Shown: positions 30,721-43,000 of the stretch, piece after piece
Numbering within the stretch: position 1 is the stretch's first letter
Layout: the number at the start of each line of letters is the position of its first letter
Source: Serpula lacrymans var. lacrymans S7.9
Taxonomy: Eukaryota; Basidiomycota; Agaricomycetes; Boletales; Serpulaceae
DNA length: 64,000 nt
Direction of reading: 5' to 3'
NCBI RefSeq assembly: GCF_000218685.1
Contig: NW_006763302.1
Location: 660,304 to 724,303, forward strand
Position numbers and translations under genes: made by a program
Notes under the pieces: generated by a model
Databases searched by the model: none
What the model was told of the DNA's origin: nothing
What the model saw: only the letters and a program-made list of their open reading frames with translations

Positions 30721-33188
30721 TCACTTGCCGTCCTGGGCATCTCGTTTTGCTTCTACTTCTTGGATTTTTCGGGCAACAGCGCTACGCTGACGAATAGAGG
30801 ATCCATAGAAAAAGAGGATCTGCGGCGAGGAAAAGAGATGGTATGTAGTAAGTATGTATATAGACATATGGATATGAGGGCCTTCCCAGGGTGTGGAGAG
30901 CTCACATATGGTATCGGTATCATCACTGTTGCAATCACAGCGAATAGCGTATTAGCCCATTTGTAAGTCAGCCGATTGAACATCTGGTCTGTGAAGAGAG
31001 GAAATGCGGTGGCTGCAACGTTACCTGAAATTTAAAATAGTGTTATCAGTCCTTCATACATTTCGATCACTGGGAAAGTACACTTACGACAAAGACTTTG
31101 GCCTGCTAATGCTGATGAGGCGTACATGCCGTAGCTTTGACGGAAATGGTAAGTTAAACGAGGTATACACATCACGATATGCAAACGTACCAGTCTGCGA
31201 GATATGTGAAAACAACCCCATACACCACGTATGCAGCGAACATGAATATCTATTGCATCTTAAGTGAGTAAATCAATTTTCGTTTTGATAAAAGAGCGCA
31301 ATACAAACAGTCAGCCCAACTACAGGAGCGATCCAAGGTATGTTCGGAAAGGCCGTCCAGGCATAAATAAACATTCCACTCGGGAAAAGGAGTGCTGCAA
31401 TACAAGCAAGGTATAGACGAGCTTCTGGCCCCTTTCTAGCAACGTGTTTTCTACGAATTTACTTCATTAAGGCAAAATCTCGTTGTGATATAAGCCACAC
31501 ATACTGGTACAGTTTTTCTTGATACATGTTGGCGAAGAAACCGAGCAAGCTACCAATACTGAACAACGAGTTATGAGGCCGCAATTTGAAATGGGAACGC
31601 GAAAGGAACACTTACACCAAAGTAAGGAACACAGTTCCTGTCTCTCCAACTCCAAAATTATAAAGGGACTGATAAACAGGAGATATGGACCTGCATGTAG
31701 AGATAAGTAGGATTTTCTTTCTCTGGTAGCAATAAATCATCACATACTGTATCATACAAAAAAGCACTCCCCAGGCAAAGCCAACCCAGAGCTATAGGCA
31801 GATCAGCTTACTTTGTTTTCCAGAAGATCAAAACACATACGCTGAAGCAAACAACTGTGGGTTCTGTAAGGAGAAAGTCTGAAAAGATGTGTCACTAACA
31901 AGAGCAGATTCACGAAAACTGAATTGACCCACGAAGTGGGCGCGTGCAGGAAACCATAATCATCACCAGTAGACTTCGTTTCTCCTCCTCCACGCGGGCC
32001 CGATATCTATTGTCCCCCTTTTCTTTACGAATCTTCCGTGCCAAACGTGCCAATATTATAGCTGGACGAGTCTCTCTCATTACCAGCAATACCGCAATGA
32101 AATAAGAGCCAGTAAATCTGTGAGAATTCATGAGGCCTCTAACACATACAGAGAAGAAACGTGTTACATTGCATGTATCCATTGTATCCATCTCCATCGT
32201 AGGTGGGGATTCGCCTCGATCCATCCGGCAATCACGGGTCCAAGACCAGTGCAAGCTACCGCCGCGAAAGCAAAGATGGACATAGGCAGGCCCCGTCTAT
32301 AGCGGAAGGGTGATAAGCGACATGAACACAATGCGGGAAGCACTGCGGAACTCAACTCGTGCGGTCGCCAAATGTCAGCAACTGTGCCTCCGACTAGTGT
32401 AGCTCCCGTAGAGCCAAAAGCACCTCCGAGGGCACGAGCGACGATGACAGTTTGAATATTCGGAGCTCTATATATAATGAGCGCTTATGCGTCCAGTTGC
32501 TTGGAAAACCTACAATGCAAGCATCACTTGGGTGAGAAAAAATATCATCGAGCAGACGATATAAAGTGGCTGTCTCCCAAATTCTTCGCTGAACGACGAG
32601 GTGAAGAGAGGGATGACACCGAAGCCGAGAGGATACACGCTGAGACCTATCGTTGCTTGGAACTCCGTGCAATTGAGTTCAGGGATCATGGAATTATATC
32701 CCATTGTATACGAAGACGAGGAAGCGGCTGGTCAAGATAACGTAGGGCTGTGTTAAGATCTTTCCAAGCTACCCTTGGATAGACGAATAACATACCGACA
32801 ATACCAGTAAATGCACAGGCGGTGATTGTAATGGCCCACCTCCTAGATCTGGAGAAATTGACTGGATCGCGAGGGTCTTTCTCGTCAAACTCAACCTGAA
32901 GGCGCATTAGCGAGCCTTGCGACTGCGAACACGCGTTTTACTCACATAAAATGCGTCGACGTCGGTGTCAGCCATAACGACTGACTTTTCCACGTTCGAT
33001 TCGTCCTTGTCACTGGGAGATATATTTGCTGTGGAAAATTCATGCCTGAGAGTTGTAGCTCCGTCATGTTCGTCGTTGCTGTTCCTTGAAGAAGGCGGTT
33101 TGAGCTGATCCGGGCCCGGGAGGCCTGGTGGTCTAACTATGCTATTGAGAGAGTTGAACCTGGTACCACCTTCCTCGATGTCAGTCAT
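30721..33188 (-). CDS. MFS drug:H+ antiporter, DHA1 type
   Basis: Multi-exon gene (about ten exons) for a plasma-membrane proton-coupled efflux pump of the polyamine/fluconazole-resistance type. The start is at 33188 (MTDIEEGG...). Exon 1 is 32946-33188 and exon 2 is 32796-32895 (EKDPRDPVNFSRSRRW). Exon 3 starts at 32727 (ASSSSYTMGYNSMIPEL, then GLSVYPLGFGVIPLF). Later exons give GGTVADIWRPHERGLPMSIF (motif region before TM5), TGLGPVIAGWIE, a long hydrophilic loop (RPAIILARLARKIRKEKG), LWVGFAWGVLF, ASSALAGQSLC, and NVAATAFPLFTDQM. The last exon, 30721-30819, gives LFFYGSSIRQRSAVARKIQ with TGA at 30721-30723. One intron uses a weak GTTGAG donor. Exact exon borders between 31000 and 32000 are less certain. 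The acidic, Ser-rich N-terminal tail is normal for the family. Confidence 0.85.
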
Positions 33189-36100
33189 GGTCGACTTGGA
33201 CCAGAGAAATATCGATATTGGGTACCCGCACCTTCTTTGATATATATACCATCGGACAGTCAGCCGAAGACTTGAGAATTGTCATCCTGGAAGAAAAATG
33301 CCCCGGATTGATCAGACATTTATGTCAAGGTTTGACCACTACGGCTATCTGTTCTTCCTTCAGCCGTACGGCATCGCTACGGCAGCCACTCAGAATGCCT
33401 GGTGAAGCCGCTGGGTTTGAAGTCTAGCCTCTTTCGAAGACGGCATGTTCCACTCGAAACCACTCCAAGTCTCCGAGCAGAACACCAGAACACTGCTATA
33501 CTTACTCGATCTTCTTCTGGAACCCACTTGCTCGTAGCAAACAAGGAAGAGAATAGCGGAGCTGCAAATCAGATAAAGGCTTGTTATCGCGCGGTATCAA
33601 GCATGCAGCCAGGTGTCGTCCTGCACTCGCAAGGATTCTGTCTATCTGCTTTTGTCATTTGATTCTCTTCTTCACCACCACCCTTGGCGGCGGCGGCGAT
33701 TATCAGATCTATAACAGTCACTTTCCCGTCGCTATTGGTCCAGTGCGTGCCACATGCACGCTACTACCAAGCAGGCCGGCATCATCGATATTGTGTTCAC
33801 TCAGTGCTACTGTTCGGCCACATGGTTCAGCCAAGCATTTAGCTGTCTGAGCAAGAATACATTCGTCTTTACGACATCCCTAATACTGCTCTGTGGACTT
33901 CACACACCACTGTTCAGCTGAATGCCTCAGTTGGGCAACCTTCGACCATTAGCAACGCTGAAGCCATCTTACGGCTAGTCCTTTCTTCCATACGGAGTTC
34001 TGCTGCATGGCAGAGATTTCCTTAGCAAGCTGACCTCGCCTACTCATGTACGTCACGATAAATGTATCTTCGGCCCAGTAATTGCGCCAACCTCAAGTTT
34101 GCTATTATGATCCAGCAGTATCCTGACCCCCATGGCCATTTGTCTTCAACAAGTGTATCCTGCCAGATAAATGAAGCCCTTTTGTCCGACCTCTTCTAAA
34201 ACTGTACCGTTCATATCGCTGAGAGTCCAAGTTCTATCACGACCAGCGTGTCATCGCTTATTACAATCGCTTATCCTTATCTCTACAGATTACTTCTGTA
34301 TTTATGTCTTCACCCAGAGCGTAATACACGGTCCGCATGTGCGGTCGTTGGTCATATGGACCAGTGGGACATTCCAACTATCTGCGACTTTTGTGCCACT
34401 GGAACGTATAGTCGTGCACAAAGCAATTCAGGCATACCCATTCTTCTATATTATCACCCTACGAACCTCAATTCCCGAAGAACCGTGACCTGCTACAACG
34501 CAAAAAATCATTGAAAATTAAAACATATCTTCATGAAATTAAATGCTACTTTCCGACGGTCACAGGTGGTACGTCGCACGTTGTCGCATCATTACGCTTA
34601 TGATCGCCGCAGGTTCTAGCCAATGCCATCATTCTGCTCTGTCGCAGTTCTCTCGCGTATACCATCCATACCAGATCAGTCAGGTACATGGGTATTCGAT
34701 AGCACGGTTACGGCAAAGCCCAGAAAGATGGAGTGTTGAACAGAAAGCTTGTATGTGCGTCGTGGTATGATTGCCCTCGTTGTCAACGCCGGGATATCCA
34801 TGGGCCACTTATGTCCGGCACGCCACTAGAGGCTAAACTATGATCAGAAAAGGCTGGGGACAGAAATTCAATAAACGAGTAGTAACTAGGTGTCGTTTCG
34901 AGTCCCATTTAGTACTTAACCTTCCGGTCCTTTCTTGTATAACAGGATAAAATTTTCTTCACGCCGTAACTTTGCAGAGTGAGCAGCGACCTCTACAAGG
35001 GGATTCTATATTTGCTTGGAAATGGTGGCGTATATGCTCATTTGGATATGCGCTTGTAAAGTGCCAATTGTTTTACCCCTTATTTATTTCGGCCCCGATA
35101 TCCGTTGTGGTAGGTACATATGGCTATCCGATTGGAAGCGCCTGTTTACTGATATTTATCAAGGCCCTTACGATTAGACAACCACAAACAACTTTTCGAA
35201 CACCACTGTGATCAACGATGAGCTTTTCAGTATAGGATCTATCTCCACGGACTTTTAACCTGTCGTCGAATACTAGTAGCTATGGTATACACCCCATAGC
35301 ACTGGCAGCACAGTCCTTTTTACAGAATTCCCAAATCTAGCTTAGTCTCATGATCGCCAGTAGCCTCATGGGTCAATCCCCTGAGGCCAACCCTTCCCAG
35401 CGTATGAGCGCTGTGATTCAGTTCAGGTAACTGTATTGACTTATTCGAAAAACCATGTCGTCATAATTAACTGACTTGTGTAATTTACAGTCTGGTGCTC
35501 TGGGCTGTATAGTGCCACTTGTTTCCGGCTTTCATACGCCTGTTCACACTCCCGTCGACATGTTATCCTCTCAGCATTGGTACGGCGGTTACTAGCTGCA
35601 TTCCGTGCACAGAAGACAACCCGCGGGCACAAAGTTATGATCGATGGCAAATGCATTCATTGGTACGATGACTCCACCCGCAAATATCAGCCACAAACAT
35701 GCTTTAGGGGCAGCGGTTATAGCGGCACATCGGTTTATGACTGTACCCATGTTAGTCGGGTGTTGTCCGTCTGTCCGGTTAACTCTTTGTAGCGCTTGTA
35801 GAAGTACATCACATGCGGCCCTCGCGCTGGTGGCCAGGGAAATTCACCTCTTGCATGAAGAAGCTGCACGATGATCCGGTTTCAAATTGAAGTCCTGAGT
35901 CAGTCCTTATCAATCTGGTCGCCGTTTCTGATCAAGTCCCGGAACTTATTTGTGCCATCGCGCACTTGGTGCAAGTCTTTATACCTACACACTGTTATCG
36001 TGATTGCCGCAACACATGTGTGTGTACTCGCCTGGTTATGTACTTGCTATGTGGCCCTCTGATTTCTAGATATCGTCTCTCTTGGAGTCCGTTTAGACAT

Positions 36101-37448
36101 CTCATATCAGGCTATATCAGGTTTGTCTGTGATGTTTCCCTCAGACTTTTTCATTTGCCGCTGCCCTTGAAGCAGTACGACTGCGCTGCAATATTAATAT
36201 TTGTAGTTTTGGGCGTCAATTCATCCCAATCTATCCATTTTTTCCCTTTCTGCTGCAAGTGCTCTTATTTTATTCTCTTTTCCAGGAACTGTTGATTTTG
36301 CGATACAGATAACAGATTCTCACCCCGAATATCTTTCTACACTATGAAGTACTGCGGCCTTTTGCTAGTCCACATTTTTTTGTCAAATGCTAGCTGTACT
36401 TTCCAAAGTTAGGTAATGTTAATGTGATATGAACAACTCCTACGACCTTACACTCTGATGCCCTTTTTTTAGATATCGGTCATGCAACTTACACGTTGGC
36501 TTTCTTGCCTGTAAACATCCATTCGCCCTCATATTGTCATGTCGTACCAACGCCATTACCATTTGCTTCTTGTGCGTTCATACGCACTAGCCAGGCGAAA
36601 ACCTTCAACGTTGAGGGTATTTTACCGTTGGCAGTGCATCTAGGTGACGCCGCCCATTAGCACTCTCAGATGTTTAATGATCACGGTCAATTTGTGATTT
36701 TTCTCCGCCGCTAGTTTACCGTCTTGGTAGATATCCGTTCCAATGACATCAAACCGTTCTAATTCAATGCCGCACGTTCGCTCCCATCACAACTTGAATT
36801 AGAACGAAGGCCAGAATTAAGTTCCATTAGATGGAAAGGTTCAAAACTGGCAAGAAGTACGTGTATATACTGGAGCACTGCATGAAATAACAGCCAAGCG
36901 AGAATTATCATCCTATAGTAAGTGACCGGGCGTACGAGTCTCAGCAGGCCTGAGACAACACATCTCCTTGTACCAGCATTATGCTCCACCTACCCCTTCG
37001 ACTTCGACTTCCAGTGATCAATACAGTGAAGGATTTGGGGTTGGTTCCATACACATGCATGATATTGTAGGGTGGAACCCTTGCCATACTGTCATAAAGC
37101 ATTGTAACGTCGTGCTCGGTGAACTAAGAAACGTTCAGTATGAGAGTTATGACGATCTTCGTAGAACATTTACTGAGTGGTCACCCATCAGAAGACGTTC
37201 AGAACGCGATTTCCTTGGTTCTCGGAAACTGCCTTGTAAGTCCAGAAAACAATGCGAGGATGATGTATGTTGTGTGCCGCCTGTTCCGTAGAATCTTCAG
37301 CTTTTCGCACCATTATACGGTACATAACTTCCACCTGAATATACATTCGGTAGCGGGTGAATTGCGTTTAGTAGTGGTGCACGTAACCCTTTGTGTTTGT
37401 ATATATCCATATCGATCATGGTTCTCTGGCTCGGCTTAAAGCACTATT
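33189..37448. other. 4.3 kb without recognisable gene
   Basis: Only short open frames (up to about 109 codons) occur on either strand. None shows a family motif I know, and I found no convincing exon chain. Base composition is not unusual. It may hold decayed genes or a non-coding transcript. The neighbouring fcp1 remnant shows that decayed gene copies do exist here. Confidence 0.4.
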
Positions 37449-38125
37449 CCTGACAACTTTGAGAGCTTCCCAATTGGGATTGCGCTCATGCCATCTCTGA
37501 CTCTGACGCTATCTCATCTGAAACATCCTCGCCTTCTTCAGCCCGTTCCGGTGGTTTCATTTTCATTACTTTCTTTTCTTTCCAAGCTTCGTCTTCGGCA
37601 ATCCATTCGCCAACAGTGGAATCAAGAGTCGCATGAATTGCTGTCTGATCAAGATCAACTATCAACGAGAGTTTTCGTGAGTTGAGTAAGTAATCAGCAG
37701 TTTCTTTCTCTATTTTCTGGGCTTCTTTCAACGGTACTGTCGGTCCAAAGGCGGAGTACGTCATCTGGATGGATGCACGAGGCATCCGAGAATCCTGTAT
37801 AATCATAGCTGGTACAATTCCGGCAACATATTAGCACAAAGACATATATAACACCTACTCAGTCATATCCTTCCCACACAGACAGCATAGTCCGCCGAAC
37901 TGTACGCCTTGTTTGCACGGTTCCGACACCAGGATAACTGCCCTATCCTTCGCTCTGAGATGATGTCTCTCGTTCTGACTTTCCAGGCATCCACTGTACC
38001 TTCGACTGAGCGGCCCCATGTTCCAGAATCGGTTTCAGGTTTGAAATTTGCAACAGATGATGTATATACCAAAGAATCGTTCAAAAGTCTGAATCGCGTT
38101 CTCCGTTGAACCGAAACTAAGGGCC
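37449..38125 (-). pseudogene. fcp1: Decayed 5' part of FCP1 (RNA polymerase II CTD phosphatase)
   Basis: FCP1 dephosphorylates the C-terminal domain of RNA polymerase II. Pieces appear in the family order on the minus strand: LLNDSLVYT...GTWGRSVEGTVDAWKV (N-terminal domain), EPCKQGVQFGGLCCLCGKDM (Cys-rich zinc-binding part, in another frame), DYTGFSDAS then RASIQMTYSAFGPTV (frame change in between), RKLSLIVDLDQTAIHATLDS with the DLDQT catalytic motif (DxDxT), and NPNWEALK after a stop and frame change. At least three frameshifts are needed, and the rest of the phosphatase and the BRCT part are missing. The intron between GKDMT and DYTGF is still present, so it arose by DNA duplication and not by retroposition. 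Confidence 0.8.
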
Positions 38126-38383
38126 TGGCCCATCGAGAGGCACGATTTTGATAGGTTATATGGAAGAAATAGTTCCATCGCGCTTGACATTGTCCAAGAA
38201 AATGTTGCCAGGCCAGCAAGGTGAGAGCGTGATACCAAGGAAAGCGTTTAAAAGTCACTTTTGTAGAGCAGGTGACCTCGGTGGCAGTGAAGCCAAACCC
38301 ATATACGGAAAACAAGGATGGCTGGAGTGGGCAAACTCAGCCTCAGTGAACTTGATCATATCTTGCAGCCTGCAACAGCCGCA

Positions 38384-39051
38384 ATGGGGGCACCAATCCT
38401 ATTCTCTACAATTGAGGTAACGCGTCAGGTCTTTTACCGATCCTCTCTTTCGTATGCCATTGTCAACCTCAAGCCTATCGTACCAGGGCGTGAGTAAACT
38501 AGCGTCTCCTCACCGAAATACGGTCTCATTCATCATGTTACTTTTCTATAATCACACTAGATGTCCTTGTTATACCAAATCGTCCTGTATCAAGGCTGAC
38601 AGAGCTTACGACGCCCGAACTTACCTCTCTTATTACATCGGTCAAAGATGTCGGATCTGTGATAGAGCGCGTCTATTCGGGCGATGCACTCACAGTTGCT
38701 TGCCAGGTTCCCTTACATTCAATCATTTCATTAGTGTATTCATTGATTTATTGCACTCTCTGTCACTAGGATGGGAAAGCAGCCGGCCAGTCCATCCCTC
38801 ACGTCCATTTCCATATTCTACCCCGCAAATTCAAAGGGGACTTCTTCTCGGGGCGGAATGATGACATATACCCTGCTCTAGAGGAAGCAGAGGAGTCGTT
38901 GCCGCGCGACCTTCAAAGCGTGGAGCAGGTCAAACATAGTCGGCTGAGGGTCGATGCTGATGACAAGAGAGAAACAAGGACGATGGACGATATGGAGAAG
39001 GAAGCTATTTGGTTGAGGACTTTCTTCAAGGAACGGGACTCCGCTGCATAA
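38384..39051 (+). CDS. HNT2: HIT-family bis(5'-adenosyl)-triphosphatase (FHIT-like)
   Basis: Hydrolyses diadenosine polyphosphates (Ap3A) in cytosol or nucleus. Exons are 38384-38489, 38561-38706 and 38770-39051 (177 aa), joining in frame. The first exon gives [20 protein letters not shown], then [19 protein letters not shown] across the first junction. The last exon holds [14 protein letters not shown], with the HxHxH histidine triad, and a basic/acidic C-terminal tail ([13 protein letters not shown]...). An in-frame ATG at 38318 would add 22 residues. I prefer 38384 because family members begin close to the ILFST strand. It lies divergently next to the fcp1 remnant. Confidence 0.9.
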
Positions 39052-39181
39052 TAAAGGCAATTGTAGAACGGTGGATAGTTCTAATATAATTTTTGATCCT
39101 ATGTAGTCTGCTGGTGGATGGCTGGGACCTTAGATTTCCGTCGGATTATTTTAAAGTGAACATATAGCATTAGCAATAACC

Positions 39182-40764
39182 TCATTCTAACCCATCGTCC
39201 CAGATGGTTCTGGCGATCTGGTGCCCGCAACCTTCGGCATGAGCGCCATTGGCCACAGCGCCAGCGATACAAAGTACAGGAACTTTACAGGCTAATACAC
39301 TGCCTTGTCCGGGGAAAAAATCTCCATCGTCATTGACGTTTATTAGTCCATCAAAGCCTTCGTCACAAGTTGGGTCCACAGAATACATTACCCTCATCCC
39401 ATTTCTCCATGACGCATGGATCCTGGTCCTGATGGCTGCAAGTTGAGCAAGACCCTCAGCCCAACCCATTTCAAACTCGGCACGGATAGAATCGTGTGTA
39501 CCATCGTCCAAGAAGTGGGACGTGGTGGAAATTGACTCGAGCACAGGCGAGGATGGTAAGACACGAACTCTCGGGACATTCCGTGCCCTTGCAATTGTTG
39601 GTGGTGTGGGCTCTTTGGGATCTCGCAACGAAATCGCGGCAGTCGCTAAACCACGACGGCCTCTCCTAGGCCGCGAGCCGGCTTGGTGATTTTCTGTTTC
39701 AAGATTCGACTGTTGAGCAACAGATATTTCAATACTTTGGACCTCAAGCCAGGATTTCAACTTCTTTTCCCTTTCCTTAGCCCGCTGAACAGTTGCAAGA
39801 GCACAGATTTTACCGAGAGCGGCCCAATCAGTACTACTGCGCAAGAGATTACACATGTCCAAAATCAAGTGTCGCAATGTGGAAAAACGTAGGAGAAGGG
39901 CTTCTAAGTCCGACTCGGCCACGTTACAGGTAGATAAATCGAGCACATTGATGGCAGGCAGGGATTCTGCACGGATACATATAAACCGAACCAGTTGACG
40001 GGCTGGTATACGCAAGCGAAGATTAGGGAGGCGTCGAAGGAACGGAGAACAAGTAAGTGCGGTGAGCGAGTCCAGTCGAAAAAAGACAAGTGGTTGGGCA
40101 AAATGATGCTGTGCAGCTAGGGCAGAGTCGTGAGGGTCTTGTACGATCGACAGTGTTTCGAGATCACCTGATGGCCAGTGGGAAAGAGCATCAATTATGC
40201 CATCAAAGTATGCCCCCTGAGAATCTCGTTTTATCAGCCTTAGCTTGTGAAGAACTCTCGAATAAGCACACCTTTAAGAACTGTATATATGTAGCTCTCA
40301 TTACACTGTTGACTAGGTCTTAGATATACGGGCGATACTATATTTATAAAGGCTTACTAAGGGCGGAAACGTAGTGAAAGGGATTTCAGGGCGGCCTTTG
40401 GTTGTTCGAACATGTCGTCGAGATGATCAGGAGAAAAGGAAGGGCCAATGCAGAGACGAAGATCTGATACATTGACTAGGATATTGGTCAAGTTCACGAC
40501 TGTATCTGCATCCACCGTCCAAGCTTCTAGTGAGAAATATTTCACTAAAGGGGCTTCCTTCGCACCACCACGGAGACGAATATAAAGCAAGATTACTTGA
40601 TCGGCATGTTTAAGGGTGATGTGTTCAAAGAGCTGGTGGATGGGAATGGGTGAACGAGGAAGAGCTCTTGATAAAGACAAGATGGTGTTCCTCTGGCATG
40701 CTAGTAAATGGTCGAAGATGAGATTGTAAAGTTCGGGAGGTAGATCTTCTATGGATGCTGGCAT
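39182..40764 (-). CDS. F-box/LRR-type protein
   Basis: The first exon (about 40357-40764) starts MPASIEDLPPELYNLIFDHL, the usual basidiomycete F-box core that binds Skp1 in SCF ubiquitin ligases. It continues with LRR-like strands (YFSLEAWTVDAD, VSDLRLCIG, ALKSLSLRFRP). The second exon begins after TTCTCAG at about 40215 (GAYFDGIIDALSHWPSGDLETL) and runs to 39182, with an Arg-rich linker (RPRRGRRG) and a Cys-containing end. A donor GTAAGC follows ...FRPL/Y, but joining it to the acceptor leaves the wrong phase. Either a different splice site is used or there is a one-base error or mutation there. Confidence 0.65.
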
Positions 40765-41184
40765 TCCAGGACTTCTTTGCAGCTACGCAAGAAGGGAATT
40801 CCTGACCAGTCACGGTTACAACCTATATCTTGTCCGAGTCTTGCTGAATAGTTCCTCGGCATTTTCCTGGTGAGTAGTAAGCAACCTGAAGCCGGCTGTT
40901 GGAACATTGGACAATGACATTCTCTGCAACCTTCACGAATAAAACGTCTACATCGAAGACCGGCATAAAATACATGTATGCATATGAATAAAATTACAAA
41001 ATGGTGCGTGAATCAATTCTTACGAATGTCAGGTTTTTGACAATGTACCAGAGAAAGAAAACACTGATGAAAATCTCGAGCCAATCCATCTGAGTCATTG
41101 CAACGTACACTGGAGAAGGCAGTTGGAATTTCGCTGAGAAAAAAGTGATTGCGAAAGTGACTTACGTAGAATGCTCGGCTGTGG
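40765..41184. other. Intergenic
   Basis: Short AT-rich stretch holding the promoter of the F-box gene and the 3' end of the next minus-strand gene. No further gene is seen. Confidence 0.4.
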
Positions 41185-42315
41185 TCAAGATGGCAACGGG
41201 CGCTTCATCTTTAGCGTTATGGCAGGTTCAGACCCACTCGAATTCGCGGCACTCAACGCTCTTCTCTTCAATATGATATCTTCCATGATCGGAGACTTCG
41301 CATGTTCTCGAGGGAGATTCCACCGCCAGGCAGATGTAGGTTTGGTTCGTTCCACGACATCTTTATCTCCCAGTCCACCCAAGTCCGAGTCCGGAATCAC
41401 AAAGTTGACCCTCTTTCTCGCCGCATCTCGGGCACTAATTCCTTCCAAGGCTGCCAGAGATTGATGGCGCGAACGCGTTTCATGAATGTTACTGACATTC
41501 GTCATCGGCGCAGTCGGAATTTCGCTGCCCAGTCGAGGTCTATTCAGTTCAACAGACGCGATCGCCGCATCATACACCCATCCTCCCCCAATCATCGGAC
41601 CATTGACTGATTTTCTTCTCCCTACACACCTCTTCTTGAGCACTCGAAAACTTCCTTGGCTATCTTTTTGTTTTTGTGATTGCATCCGTTCGACAGCTAG
41701 AGGTGAGTTTTTGGTCTTGGAAGTGAGCACTGAATGGCTACGTGCACGGGTGACGCGTCTTGCGTTTTGGCGAATGGTGTTGTCCCCTTCCTTCTGGCTT
41801 CCCACCTTCTCAGTCCTCTCTGCTAATGACAGGAACTGAGCCTTAGAGGCCTCTACGACGCCTTTCACCTTTTCTGCCCACTCTTCCAAGCCGTATAACT
41901 TATGCAACATCAATTTAAACGTAAATGGGTAACGCTGACCCAGAGGGAACGCTGGTATCGTCATATCATCATCGTCTTCCAATTCATCTTCCTCCACCTC
42001 CGTAATAGACGCGTCTGCCACCGTCGACGGCGTAGCGGCTAGCGTGTTTCTGCGCGGCCTGACGAATGGTTTTCTCTTCTCACCGTCTTCGAGCTTACGG
42101 CGCCGTCCTTGGTCGCGTAGAGCGCGTGTTGCGAGGAGGGCAGTGAAGTTCCTCATCACAGGCGCGAAGTCATCAGGTATTCCTGAAATGTCTTCTTCCA
42201 TGGCATTTGTGCTGTCGCCTATGGCTGATCGCGAGCGCCTGGTAGCAAGGCGATCGAAGAGATCGAAGAGTCTCGCGAACTCTGCTGTTTTGGCTGCAGT
42301 CATTGTTGGGGACAT
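41185..42315 (-). CDS. Conserved-looking protein of unknown function, 376 aa
   Basis: A single uninterrupted frame from ATG at 42315. It has a mostly hydrophilic sequence with several basic runs (KKRCVGRRKS, ARKRVNF, LKRRAL) and an acidic patch (EVEEDELEDDDD, about residues 108-119). The core FPLGQRYPFTFKLMLHKLYGLEEWAEKVKGVV (about 125-155) looks globular and is the likely conserved part. There are no membrane segments or known catalytic motif. The basic stretches suggest a nuclear protein, which is inference only. Confidence 0.7.
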   Translation of the reverse strand: MSPTMTAAKTAEFARLFDLFDRLATRRSRSAIGDSTNAMEEDISGIPDDFAPVMRNFTALLATRALRDQGRRRKLEDGEKRKPFVRPRRNTLAATPSTVADASITEVEEDELEDDDDMTIPAFPLGQRYPFTFKLMLHKLYGLEEWAEKVKGVVEASKAQFLSLAERTEKVGSQKEGDNTIRQNARRVTRARSHSVLTSKTKNSPLAVERMQSQKQKDSQGSFRVLKKRCVGRRKSVNGPMIGGGWVYDAAIASVELNRPRLGSEIPTAPMTNVSNIHETRSRHQSLAALEGISARDAARKRVNFVIPDSDLGGLGDKDVVERTKPTSAWRWNLPREHAKSPIMEDIILKRRALSAANSSGSEPAITLKMKRPLPS

Positions 42316-43000
42316 GACGATGAGGGTGATTTGTCGAGTTAATCGTTTGATATGGGTGGCACTAGGTCGGGGGAGGAGGGGGGTGAAGGTATCCTTGTCA
42401 AGCCTTTCGCAGTGATGCAGGGGAGAAACGAGGTGTACGAGGCATGTAGGCTCAGTTTATATGTTCAAGCTTACTGAACAACACCTTCGGCTCACCTATG
42501 GTCCACTGTGGCCGCCTTTCCCCGTTGCTATGTGCCACTGGGGGTGGCTCGTTGAAAGCGCGGGACGGTGACATTGGGGAAGTAATTCTTGGATGTTGTG
42601 AAAGGTGGTTCATTGGTCTTTGTGGTAGGCGGAAATATATCTATTGTTCCTTCTCAGGCACGCTTCGCTTGTGGACGATGCTCTAGGAATGCCGACTGCT
42701 TGTGGGATGACTTATCATGCATATATCGTGGACCACTCGACCACATTTGCTACTGATTATGACATTTCATTAAAAACCACTTTTATAATTATGGTGAGTA
42801 CGTTATTCCCTCCACACGTTTGTTTTAGAAAAACAGGAACAAAATCAAGTACGACATGCAGAACCACCCAATTGTAATCACCGAGTACCTGTGGCCAGAA
42901 CACAACCCATAGAGACGCATTGTCCATCTTGAGCAAATTCGGAGTCTTACAAGTCCCGATAGCACACCAAGAAATGTTCCAAGGCCTATCGATGTAAAGC
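42316..43000. other. Intergenic between two minus-strand genes
   Basis: Contains the presumed promoter of the 376-aa gene and the 3' flank of the F-box gene. No coding region is supported. Confidence 0.4.

Noticed and set aside
30478..30966. 162-codon plus-strand open frame as a gene
   Set aside because: It overlaps the last exons of the MFS gene on the other strand, which show clear family motifs.
28721..33188. Biosynthetic gene cluster made of two monooxygenases and the MFS pump
   Set aside because: No synthase or regulator is present. The two oxygenases are one duplicated gene, and the pump is simply the next gene. Kept only as a remark.
33830..34500. Possible gene or transposase remnant in the 33-37 kb stretch
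   Set aside because: Some peptide stretches look coding-like, but no frame continues over plausible splice sites and no motif could be named.
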